From Acidobacteriota bacterium (GTDB taxonomy: Bacteria; Acidobacteriota; Terriglobia; 20CM-2-55-15): DNA of 40,026 nt. The number at the start of each line of letters is the position of its first letter. Positions within the stretch are counted from its first letter, which is position 1. Positions 8,289-15,994 of the stretch are shown here, one piece after another. The stretch lies in the NCBI GenBank assembly GCA_022821145.1, contig JAJEEE010000015.1:1-40026 (forward strand), written 5' to 3'. The translations under genes and the position numbers were made by a program. The notes under the pieces were generated by a model. That model had not been told where the DNA came from, made no database searches, and was given only the letters and a program-made list of their open reading frames with translations.

Positions 8289-9365
8289 ATGGACGCTTCA
8301 CGCTACGCGAGATTCGCAATGACGACGGTCGGGATCGCCCTCCTGGCGACGACCGCTCTGCCCGGGCAACGGGGCGGCACTCCGGCGAGCGACCAGATCG
8401 AGCCCGTCAACAGCGGCGACAATCCCTACCGCGTCGTCCTCGACTGGGCGCAACTCGACCGGGAAGCCCGGCCGTGGGGCGGCTCGAACGGCGTCGACGT
8501 CGACCCGGACGGGGAGTCGGTCTGGGCCGTCGACCGCTGTTCACCCGGAATGACGCCGGGATGCGTCGACAGCCCCGCCAACCCGGTCCACCACTTCGAC
8601 GCGTCGGGGAACGAGATCCGCAGCTTCGGCGGCGGGATGTTCGTCTGGCCCCACGGCATCCACGTCGACGTGGACGGGAACGTGTGGGTCGCCGACGCCC
8701 GCGCCGACGGCGGCAAGGGCAGCGTGGTCGTCAAGTTCAGCCCCATGGGCGAAACGCTGCTGACGTTGGGAACGCCCGGCGTGCGCGGCGACCCGCCCGC
8801 GGCGCTGACGGATCCGACCGACGTCGTGACCGATCCGGACAACGGCGACGTCTACGTGGCGGAGAGCCATACCAACGTCGCCGATCCGGACCTGATCGGC
8901 CGCGTTTCCGTGTTCGATGCGGACGGAAACTTTCTCAGGGTGATCGGCAACACCGGCACCGGGCCCGGAGAGTTCCGCACGCCGCACGCGATCGAGTTCG
9001 ACTCCCAGGGGCGGCTCGTCGTCGCCGACCGCCACAACCATCGCATCCAGGTGCTGACCCGGGAGGGCGCCTTCATCCGGGAGTATCTGAACTTCGGGCG
9101 CGTCAGCGGCCTGGCCATCGACGCGAACGACGTCGTCTACGCCGCCGACTCGGAATCGAACGAACGCGTGCATCCCGGCTGGCAGCGGGGCATCCGGATC
9201 GGAAGCCTCGAGGACGGCGAAGTGACGGTGTTCATCCCCGCGCACGCGTCGAATTCTCCGGACGGTGCGATGGGCGAGGGCATCGCGATCGATCCCGCCG
9301 GCAACCTCTATACGGCGGAGGCGCAACTCCGCGGCGTCACCAAGTACGTTCGAAACGCGGACTGA
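8289..9365 (+). CDS. Exported NHL-repeat / peptidyl-alpha-hydroxyglycine lyase-like six-bladed beta-propeller
   Basis: This 358-residue protein has a signal peptide (residues 1 to about 27, ending TALPGQ). Repeated blades carry the NHL pattern: GVDVDPDGESVWAVDR, GIHVDVDGNVWVADAR, DVVTDPDNGDVYVAE, AIEFDSQGRLVVADRHNHR, GLAIDANDVVYAADS and GIAIDPAGNLYTAEA. This layout is shared with the lyase domain of peptidylglycine alpha-amidating enzymes and with bacterial propellers of unknown activity. The start has a clear GAGAGGAG ribosome site. It lies 13 bases after the VOC gene. Whether it is a lyase, lactonase or binding scaffold cannot be decided from the sequence. Confidence 0.82.
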   Translation: MDASRYARFAMTTVGIALLATTALPGQRGGTPASDQIEPVNSGDNPYRVVLDWAQLDREARPWGGSNGVDVDPDGESVWAVDRCSPGMTPGCVDSPANPVHHFDASGNEIRSFGGGMFVWPHGIHVDVDGNVWVADARADGGKGSVVVKFSPMGETLLTLGTPGVRGDPPAALTDPTDVVTDPDNGDVYVAESHTNVADPDLIGRVSVFDADGNFLRVIGNTGTGPGEFRTPHAIEFDSQGRLVVADRHNHRIQVLTREGAFIREYLNFGRVSGLAIDANDVVYAADSESNERVHPGWQRGIRIGSLEDGEVTVFIPAHASNSPDGAMGEGIAIDPAGNLYTAEAQLRGVTKYVRNAD

Positions 9366-9422
9366 TACCGGCGGATTACCCCGGCCCGATCGGCGATCGA
9401 ACGAGCGGCCCGTGCGCCCGGC

Positions 9423-10379
9423 TCACTCCAGGCCCAGGAAGCGGGCCGGGTTGCGCTTGGTCATGATGTCGATCTCTTCCTGGGTGAACCCGGCGTCCAC
9501 CAGGACTTCCAGGGCCATCTCGAAAGAGCGGGCGTGGTGCACCCGGTTGGGCTGTCCGAGATCGGACGTCAGCACGATGTTCTCGGGTCCGAGCTCCCGC
9601 ATGTCGTGCAGTTTCTGCGGCCCGAAATCCGCGACCGGGTTCTCGGTATCGACGTCGGCCGGACCGCCGCCCGTGAGCCCGTCGCCGCTGAGCACGACCT
9701 CGATCAGGGCGCCCATCTCGATCATCTCCCTCATCTGGGCAATGGACAGCGGAAGCCCCCCGTGGTTCGGGTGCTGCACGTAGATGTTCTCGACGCCGGC
9801 TTCCCGGGCCGCCTGGATCAGCAACAGGCATTCCTCCGGACTGATGTGCCCCGTGGACAGGCTCAGGTTGTTCTCCGCCATGATCTCGAGGACCTCGAGC
9901 ACTTCCGGCAGCAGCTCGCCGTTGCTCGAGACGCGGACCACGGTGGGCGAGTCCGGACGGCTGCGGTACTCCGCGTCGGTCGTCGGCATGTACACCACGC
10001 GGCCATGCCCGCCGCGCGACTTGGCCATCGCCTCGACGGCCACCGGGTTGATGCCGCCGACCGCGCGGTTCAGGACGATGCCGCCGTACAGTTCGATGCC
10101 GGGAACCATCTGGGACACCAGGTAGGCCCAGGACGCGGTCTCCACGTGGTGTTCCTTGAACACGACGCCCCTCATGCCGTAGAGCCGGGCGATCTGGGCC
10201 GCTTCGACCGCGTCGAAGGCGCGCCGGAAGTTCAGCATCGTCGTCTCCGGCGCCACGTGCAGGTGAAGGTCGATGATGCCCTCCAGGGACGGCGACTCAT
10301 CGGCTTGGGCGTTGGCCACGCCCGGCGCACCCGCCAGCGACGCCAGGACACCGCATAGGATCCATGTTCGCAATCTCAT
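9423..10379 (-). CDS. DUF6282-like exported amidohydrolase-fold protein
   Basis: This 318-residue protein has a signal peptide (about 1-24, ending VANAQA). Mature sequence begins with a metal-site motif IIDLHLHVAPET, followed by GMRGVVFKEHHVETASWAYL, STGHISPEE and VQHPNHGG, matching the histidine layout of DUF6282 and PHP/amidohydrolase TIM barrels. The ATG at 10379 is preceded by AGGAGCG, a good ribosome site. It is convergent with the NHL propeller gene (57 bases apart, no clear terminator hairpin). DUF6282 proteins have no firmly established reaction that I know of; hydrolysis of a small amide, ester or lactone is the general expectation. Confidence 0.75.
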   Translation of the reverse strand: MRLRTWILCGVLASLAGAPGVANAQADESPSLEGIIDLHLHVAPETTMLNFRRAFDAVEAAQIARLYGMRGVVFKEHHVETASWAYLVSQMVPGIELYGGIVLNRAVGGINPVAVEAMAKSRGGHGRVVYMPTTDAEYRSRPDSPTVVRVSSNGELLPEVLEVLEIMAENNLSLSTGHISPEECLLLIQAAREAGVENIYVQHPNHGGLPLSIAQMREMIEMGALIEVVLSGDGLTGGGPADVDTENPVADFGPQKLHDMRELGPENIVLTSDLGQPNRVHHARSFEMALEVLVDAGFTQEEIDIMTKRNPARFLGLE

Positions 10380-10511
10380 CGTTCGCTCCTTCGTGTGTTC
10401 GAGGCGAGATCCGCGGCAGCGCCCTTTACGTGTCCGCTCGCGCGCGCAACCCGCCGCCTGAGGCCGGGACGACCCGGACCAGAATACGAGACGAGTCCGT
10501 AAGAGGCTATA

Positions 10512-11813
10512 TTAATCTCGGCCCGAACGCGCCCGAAAGGCGTGGCGAACCACACGGACGTCGTTGACCGCCTTCAGGAGGACGGCGGCCAGCATGACGC
10601 CGGCGGCGCCCCGCAACCACGCCGGATCGGCGCGGTAGAGCGCGAACGCGAGGCCGGGCACGCCCGCCGACCAGAGCACAAGGACGGCCAACTGCAAACC
10701 TCGCGCCGGCATCCCGTACAGGGACGGCGGAAGCACCGTGTAGGCCGACCCCGCGTAGGCGTGGAGCCACGCGAACAGGGGCAGCAGCCGAGCCTGCATG
10801 CCCACGGCCATCTGCGACAGGAATCCCACCAGGGCGAAAACCCCGTAGACCGCGGCGGCATCCGTCGCCCAAGCCGCCGTCGGCGTCATCACGAGCGCCA
10901 ACCCGATCGCGGCGGCGGCGAACAGGAACACCAGCGCGGACAGGGCATGTCCCATCCCGAAGTCGGGACGCCGGAGCCGGGGCGGAGTCTTCCTCGGATG
11001 CCGGCGCATCCAGTGCATCTGCCGGAAGAATATTGCCAGTCCCGCGGCGGCCAGCACGCCCCAGACCGGCGCCGATGCGCTGCCCCACGCCAGAGCGGCG
11101 GCCAACCCCAGCGCGCCGGCTTCCAGACACGCCGCGCTGGCCCAGACCCACGACCCCGACGGCATGGCCGCGGGCAGGAACATGGGGAAAAGCCGGTAAC
11201 CCGTGCCCACGACCATCATCGTCGCCCAGCCGAGCCCGGCCAGGTGCGCGTGCGCGTACACGCTGTCGAGGACGAACCCGGGGAGGACGTGAACACCCAT
11301 CTTCTCGAGCCCGACGAGGAACCCGAGGCTGCCCGCGATCATCACGTTCAGGAAGGCCAGACCGATGTGCGCCTTCACGGGCCCGGGAATCGGCGCCGTC
11401 CTGAGTGACGCGGCCGCTTGCGCGCCCACCCAGCCGATCCCTGCCAGCAGCGTTCCGGCCGACCAGAGCATCCCGCTGTAGGAATCGATCCAGAAATGCC
11501 CCGCCATCCCCACCGTGCCGAGGGCGAAGAACGCGAACGCGGCGTAGTCCACCCGGCGGACCCGGACCTGCATTCGAAGGGCGATGGGGCCGATCATGTA
11601 GACGGCCCCGAGTATGGAGCCGGTGATCCACCCCAGCGTCACCAGGTGCACGACGGCCATCGTCGCCGGTTGATAGAAGAAGCCGGCAAGCACTCCCGGC
11701 CGCCACATGAGCATCAGGAACGCCGCGGCCAGGCACGTCTGGCCGAAACCGAAGTAGAGCAGCGGGAGAACGCGGGGAGGCAGGCGATCGGGCGTGGGGT
11801 CCGTCCGCGGCAA
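10512..11813 (-). CDS. Polytopic membrane protein related to heme-copper oxidase subunit I / NnrS-like proteins
   Basis: This protein of about 433 residues has around twelve hydrophobic helices. Conserved histidines sit in helix contexts typical of heme-copper oxidase subunit I relatives and NnrS-type proteins: VVHLVTLGWITG, GPVKAHIGLAFLN and VYAHAHLAGLGWATMM. It may bind heme or copper in the membrane, but a complete oxidase active site cannot be confirmed. The start is a TTG at 11813, 3 bases after the stop of the DUF4159 gene; no upstream ATG fits, and the first internal ATG would remove the first helix. It is probably co-transcribed with the DUF4159 gene. Confidence 0.6.
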   Translation of the reverse strand: MPRTDPTPDRLPPRVLPLLYFGFGQTCLAAAFLMLMWRPGVLAGFFYQPATMAVVHLVTLGWITGSILGAVYMIGPIALRMQVRVRRVDYAAFAFFALGTVGMAGHFWIDSYSGMLWSAGTLLAGIGWVGAQAAASLRTAPIPGPVKAHIGLAFLNVMIAGSLGFLVGLEKMGVHVLPGFVLDSVYAHAHLAGLGWATMMVVGTGYRLFPMFLPAAMPSGSWVWASAACLEAGALGLAAALAWGSASAPVWGVLAAAGLAIFFRQMHWMRRHPRKTPPRLRRPDFGMGHALSALVFLFAAAAIGLALVMTPTAAWATDAAAVYGVFALVGFLSQMAVGMQARLLPLFAWLHAYAGSAYTVLPPSLYGMPARGLQLAVLVLWSAGVPGLAFALYRADPAWLRGAAGVMLAAVLLKAVNDVRVVRHAFRARSGRD

Positions 11814-11816
11814 CGG

Positions 11817-12596
11817 TCAGTGCGTCATGGAGTAGACGATCCAGTTGATCCCGATCCGGAACGCGAAGTTCGCGAAGCGGTTCGGGTAACACGGAACGTC
11901 GGCCCACTCCCAGGCGTCGCCCACGTCGGTGTTGAAGTTGATCACCATCATCGGGCGGCGGTCGTCATCGTATATCGCCAGCGCGTAGGGCGTGTACCCG
12001 TCCGCCTGATGGGTCTGGTAACCGTCGCAGCCGTTGCGGACGTTCGGAACCTGCAGGATCTGGTCGATGTCGAAGAACGCGTGGAAGAGCGGGTGGGACA
12101 GGGGAATCTCCTCGGGCTCCTTGTCCGGGAAGATCTTCTTCAACTCCCGGTAGAAATTCTGCCACTGGTAGGTCCCCCAGAAATCGTCGATGACCAGGAA
12201 CCCGCCGCGCATCATGTACTCGCGCAATCGCTCGGCCTCTTCCGGGCTGAGCGTCATGCCGCGGCCGACTTCCAGCGCGTAGACGAACGGGTAGCTGAAC
12301 AGGTTCGGGTCCATGATCCCGATCGCGATATCCCGGTCCATGACGACGCGCACATTCGACATCCGGTCGATCGCGAAGATGAACTGCTTGTCGGCCTTGG
12401 GCCAGTCCGTGGCCCAACTGTTCCGCCCCCAGCCGCGGAAATTCTCCATTCCCTCGTTGTAGATCAGGCGGGCGAAGACGAACTCGGATCCGTCGACGCC
12501 GCCGTAGCCGCCCGATTCCTGGACCGGGAACAACTGGCCCGCCAGCAGGGGCGCCGGCAGGAGGACCAGGACGATGATTCTGGCAAACCGCGTCAT
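11817..12596 (-). CDS. DUF4159-family exported protein
   Basis: This 259-residue protein has a signal peptide (residues 1 to about 20, ending LLAGQ). The body matches the DUF4159 pattern: FVFARLIYNE near the start, a Gly-rich decision loop GGFLVIDDFWG, SHPLFHAFFDI, and a C-terminal NRFANFAFRIGINWIVYSMT. DUF4159 has a class-I glutamine-amidotransferase-like fold and often sits beside MoxR/BatA-type or other membrane genes; here it pairs with a polytopic membrane protein. No enzymatic role is established. Its promoter must lie in 12597-12766, divergent from the HTH gene. Confidence 0.82.
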   Translation of the reverse strand: MTRFARIIVLVLLPAPLLAGQLFPVQESGGYGGVDGSEFVFARLIYNEGMENFRGWGRNSWATDWPKADKQFIFAIDRMSNVRVVMDRDIAIGIMDPNLFSYPFVYALEVGRGMTLSPEEAERLREYMMRGGFLVIDDFWGTYQWQNFYRELKKIFPDKEPEEIPLSHPLFHAFFDIDQILQVPNVRNGCDGYQTHQADGYTPYALAIYDDDRRPMMVINFNTDVGDAWEWADVPCYPNRFANFAFRIGINWIVYSMTH

Positions 12597-12675
12597 GGGT
12601 ATGGCTCGCTTCCGTGCGTACGATCATCCTCCGTCCACCCGACAGATTCAAGCGGCAACGGGCCGCTTGACGTGT

Positions 12676-12693
12676 GTTACCCTACGCGGTAAC
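12676..12693. promoter_or_regulatory. Palindromic operator candidate upstream of the HTH gene
   Basis: A perfect inverted repeat, GTTACC-(6 nt)-GGTAAC, lies in the divergent interval between the DUF4159 gene (minus) and the HTH gene (plus). HigA/XRE-type antitoxins commonly bind operators of this shape next to their own promoter. It could control one or both directions. Binding is inference; the symmetry is visible. Confidence 0.45.
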
Positions 12694-12766
12694 GTTTCAT
12701 GAACGCCGAAGGTCCGGCGGGGCGGGTACGTATTCCTGACCTGGAAGGGCGATCAGGCGGCGCGCC

Positions 12767-13246
12767 GTGAAGATCCGATCCGTCAAGGCCAACAACCGCC
12801 GGAAGGCTTTCGAGGTCGGAATCGCCCGGGGAACGCTGCCGTTTCCCTATTCGAAGTCGGAGCCCGTACCCGGCGCTTCCGACCCGGTCGTTCGAATCGC
12901 CGTCGACGAGGAACTCGCACGCGAAGCGTTTACCTACGTGACGGGCTCCGGCGAGGAAGGAACGGTCCACATCGAACAGGTTCTGGAATACAACCGGGAT
13001 CCGGACCACATGCGCGATGCGCTGCTCTACAGGCTGACGATCGAGGCTCAACGACGCATCGATGCCAGTCCGCTGTCCAAACGGGAGATCATCCGTCGGC
13101 TGGGCACGTCGGCGGCGCAGTTCTACCGTCTCCTGGATCCGACGAATTTCCGGACGTCGATCGACCAACTCCTGGCCTTGCTTCACGTTCTCGATTGCGA
13201 CGTCGATCTTGTCATCCGGGACAGGAACGATTCCGAAGCGGCATGA
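12767..13246 (+). CDS. XRE/HTH-type DNA-binding protein, antitoxin-like
   Basis: The 159-residue protein has an N-terminal beta-rich part (MKIRSVKANNRRKAFEVGI, then SGEEGTVHIEQVLEYN) and a C-terminal helix-turn-helix of about 65 residues: SPLSKREIIRRLGTSAAQFY followed by LLALLHVLDCDVDLVIRDR. This layout is seen in antitoxin-type regulators paired with small toxins. The start is GTG at 12767, forming a GTGA overlap with a 23-codon reading frame (12699-12770) that begins just after the palindrome. No intact toxin gene is visible upstream, so either that short frame is a leader peptide or a partner gene has been lost. Confidence 0.7.
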   Translation: MKIRSVKANNRRKAFEVGIARGTLPFPYSKSEPVPGASDPVVRIAVDEELAREAFTYVTGSGEEGTVHIEQVLEYNRDPDHMRDALLYRLTIEAQRRIDASPLSKREIIRRLGTSAAQFYRLLDPTNFRTSIDQLLALLHVLDCDVDLVIRDRNDSEAA

Positions 13247-13295
13247 CAGTGCGGGCGCCGGGAAACGCCGCAGCGTTCAGCGGAGGTCGCTACCC

Positions 13296-15047
13296 ATGAG
13301 ACAAGGTTTCACGATGCTTCCCGCGGCGAGCCTCGCCATCGTCCTGCTCGGTTCGGCGCACGGCGCCGGCCCGCAGTCCGACCTGTCCGCCTTGGGATCG
13401 CTGTCCGGGACCGTCACGGCGCCCGCTCCCTTCCAGGCCGCCCAGGTATTGATCCGGAACACGGACAACAACGTGCTGTACGGTGTGTACACCGCCGGCG
13501 GCCGCTACCGGGCCGTGGCCCTGATTCCCGGAACCTACCGGGTCACGGTGAAAAAGACCGGGTTTGCCGCGGATGCGCGAACAGTGGACATCCGCGCGGG
13601 CGCGACGGCGGTGCTCGACTTCGAGATGGTCGAGGGTGCGCCGACTCCGGAGCAGCAACCGATCTTCGGCGCCGGAGCGCGGGAGGACCTTGTTTACGTG
13701 ACGCGAGACGCCCTGTTCCCGCCCGGTCCGGGCCAGGACGCCGTCCGGCGGCATTGCTTCACATGCCACTCCGAGAGCTTCTTCGGTCTGCGGCAGCAGG
13801 ACGAAGGGCGGTGGAACACGACCGTCGACAACATGGTCGGCGCCGGCTATCTCGACGCGATCCCCCAACCGGAACGGTCCGAGCTGGTCGGTTACCTGAC
13901 GCGGAACTACGGGCCGGACAGCGTCAGACGCGCCGTCGAACCGGACTTCCCGCTCGACGAGGACGCGCTGGGCCGGGCGATGTACGTCGAGTACTACCTG
14001 CCCCTCGGCCCGGACGCCCGTCCCCGCCGGTCCCAGGAACCCCAGATCGACTACGACGGCAACGTCTGGTTCACCGAGCGGAGCGATCCCAACATGGTCG
14101 GCGTGGTCGATCCTCGAACCGGGGCGGTGACCGACTATCCCCTTCCGGACCCCGAAGGCGACCCCCACGGGCTGACCGTGGACGCGGACGGCCACGTGTG
14201 GTGGGCCGAGACCGACGGGTGGCACCTGGGACGGCTCGACCCGGCAACGGGCGAGATGACGCGCTACAGCCTGACGCCGGACGACGACCCGGAACTGTTG
14301 GGCCGAGGGCACACGCCCGTGCTGGATTCGGAAGACAACGTCTGGGTCTCGGTCCGGGACATGGTCCGGGGCGGGACCGGGGTCACCGGCGTGTTCGGCC
14401 GCGGCGGCACCGGGGGCGGCGTCGACGAACCCCGGGACGGCATCGCCAAGTGGGACCGCGCCACGGAAACGGTCTCGGTCTACTTCCATCCCACGCCCGG
14501 CTCGCGCCCCTACGGCATGCTCGTCGATGGGAACGACCACGTCTGGACGGCATTGAGCCAGGGTTGCGGCGTCGCCCGTTTCGAGCCGGCCACCGAGACG
14601 TGGACGGACTTCCTCTCGCCGACGGGCAACAACTGCCAGGTGCGGCGCCTGGGCGTCGATTCCTCCGGCGCCACCGTCTGGTACGGCATCTGGTCGGGGG
14701 GCGGACGGCTGGGCAAGGTCGACGTGGCGACCGGGGACATCGTCGAGTACGACGTCCCGATGCCGGACGCCCAACCGTACGACACGTGGGTCGACGGCGA
14801 GGATCGGGTCTGGATTTCCGACGGGGGACAGGGCGGCGCGCTCATCCGGTTCGATCCCGAAACGGAAGATTGGACGTACTACCCGAGTCCCCAGATCACC
14901 GACATGCCGAAGCTCGCGATCGGCGGCAACGGCGCCGTCTGGTATTGTCCGCGATCCTCGGCCAACGCCGCGGTCGGGGTCCTGTACCCGGACATGTCCC
15001 GGATCACGTCGCTGGAGGCCGTGCGGCCCCTGGAAGACTGGCGTTAG
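13296..15047 (+). CDS. Exported carboxypeptidase-regulatory / cytochrome c-motif / virginiamycin B lyase-like propeller protein
   Basis: This protein of about 583 residues has a signal peptide (1 to about 24). Three modules follow: a carboxypeptidase-regulatory-like beta-sandwich (about 32-115; SGTVTAPAPF, GTYRVTVKKTGFA); a short region with one c-type heme motif CFTCH (about residues 155-159); and a seven-bladed Vgb-like propeller with repeats such as IDYDGNVWFTERSDPNMVG and LTVDADGHVWWAET. I chose ATG 13296 because it gives the signal peptide; the frame itself stays open further upstream over the HTH gene. It may be an electron-accepting periplasmic lyase or sensor; no distal heme ligand can be assigned. 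Confidence 0.8.
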   Translation: MRQGFTMLPAASLAIVLLGSAHGAGPQSDLSALGSLSGTVTAPAPFQAAQVLIRNTDNNVLYGVYTAGGRYRAVALIPGTYRVTVKKTGFAADARTVDIRAGATAVLDFEMVEGAPTPEQQPIFGAGAREDLVYVTRDALFPPGPGQDAVRRHCFTCHSESFFGLRQQDEGRWNTTVDNMVGAGYLDAIPQPERSELVGYLTRNYGPDSVRRAVEPDFPLDEDALGRAMYVEYYLPLGPDARPRRSQEPQIDYDGNVWFTERSDPNMVGVVDPRTGAVTDYPLPDPEGDPHGLTVDADGHVWWAETDGWHLGRLDPATGEMTRYSLTPDDDPELLGRGHTPVLDSEDNVWVSVRDMVRGGTGVTGVFGRGGTGGGVDEPRDGIAKWDRATETVSVYFHPTPGSRPYGMLVDGNDHVWTALSQGCGVARFEPATETWTDFLSPTGNNCQVRRLGVDSSGATVWYGIWSGGGRLGKVDVATGDIVEYDVPMPDAQPYDTWVDGEDRVWISDGGQGGALIRFDPETEDWTYYPSPQITDMPKLAIGGNGAVWYCPRSSANAAVGVLYPDMSRITSLEAVRPLEDWR

Positions 15048-15124
15048 CGGAACCGCCGGGACCGGCGGTGGCGCCGGTGTGTTTGCCTGTGACAACCGCG
15101 CCGTTCCACGGTATAAGGCGTTTC

Positions 15125-15946
15125 ATGCGACACTCGATTCGACCCAAGAACGTCCGCGCCGCGTGTGCGGCGCTTGTCCTGGCTCTCTTCGCGGCGACGC
15201 CCGCCACGGCGCAGCGCGGCGATTTCACGGCGCAGACGCGCGACGCGTTCCGGATCTTCGACAACCTGTACTACATCGGCGTCGACCTGGTCAGCGCCTA
15301 CCTAGTGACCACCAGCGAGGGACTCATCGTCATCGACACGCTGTTCGCAGCGTCGTCCGACACGCTGCTGGACAACATCCGCGCCGTCGGCTTCGACCCG
15401 GACGACGTCGAGTACGTCTTCGTCTCGCACGGCCACGGCGACCACGCCGAGGGCGCGCCGCTCCTGAAGGCGGCCACCGGGGCGCGCGTGGGCATGACGG
15501 GCCCGGACTGGGACATGACCGGCCAGGAGCGGGACATGGTGATCGCCGACGGCGAGACCGTCACGCTCGGGGACACCACGTTCACCTTCCACGTCACGCC
15601 GGGTCACACGTTGGGCGTCCTGTCGATGGCGTTCCCGGTGCGGGACGGCGAAAGCACGCACAACGCGTTCATGTTCGGCGGCATGGGCCTGAACTTCAGC
15701 GGCGTGGACCGCACGGAGATGTACATCGACAGCGTGCGGCGCGTCCAGGCGATGGAGGGGATCGAGGTGAACGTCACCAACCACGAGGGCGCGGGGCAGG
15801 TCTTCGCGCGCGCCGACAGGCTCGCGGACCGGGCGACGGGCGATCCGCATCCGTTCGTCGATCCCGACGGCTTCTACGCCTGGCTGGATACGCTGGAAGC
15901 GAACGCGCAAGTCAAGCTCGAGGAAGAGCGCGCGGCCGCGAACTAG
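15125..15946 (+). CDS. Exported MBL-fold (metallo-beta-lactamase superfamily) hydrolase
   Basis: This 273-residue protein starts at ATG 15125 with a signal peptide (about 1-29, ending ATPATAQ). The zinc motif HGHGDHAEG is intact, followed by TPGHTLGVLS, which supplies the next metal His; the region MFGGMGLNF and the later NHEGAG can complete the site. The sequence order resembles subclass-B3-like exported hydrolases, which include beta-lactamases but also many lactonases and esterases. It stands 77 bases after the Vgb-like gene. Actual beta-lactam hydrolysis is not implied. Confidence 0.87.
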   Translation: MRHSIRPKNVRAACAALVLALFAATPATAQRGDFTAQTRDAFRIFDNLYYIGVDLVSAYLVTTSEGLIVIDTLFAASSDTLLDNIRAVGFDPDDVEYVFVSHGHGDHAEGAPLLKAATGARVGMTGPDWDMTGQERDMVIADGETVTLGDTTFTFHVTPGHTLGVLSMAFPVRDGESTHNAFMFGGMGLNFSGVDRTEMYIDSVRRVQAMEGIEVNVTNHEGAGQVFARADRLADRATGDPHPFVDPDGFYAWLDTLEANAQVKLEEERAAAN

Positions 15947-15994
15947 GCGCCGCCCTCGTCGAATTCACGCCGGGCCTGCTAGAATTTTCCGGCT

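Noticed and set aside
15125-15946. Antibiotic-resistance beta-lactamase
   Set aside because: Only the superfamily metal motif is visible; exported MBL-fold hydrolases of other function are far more common.
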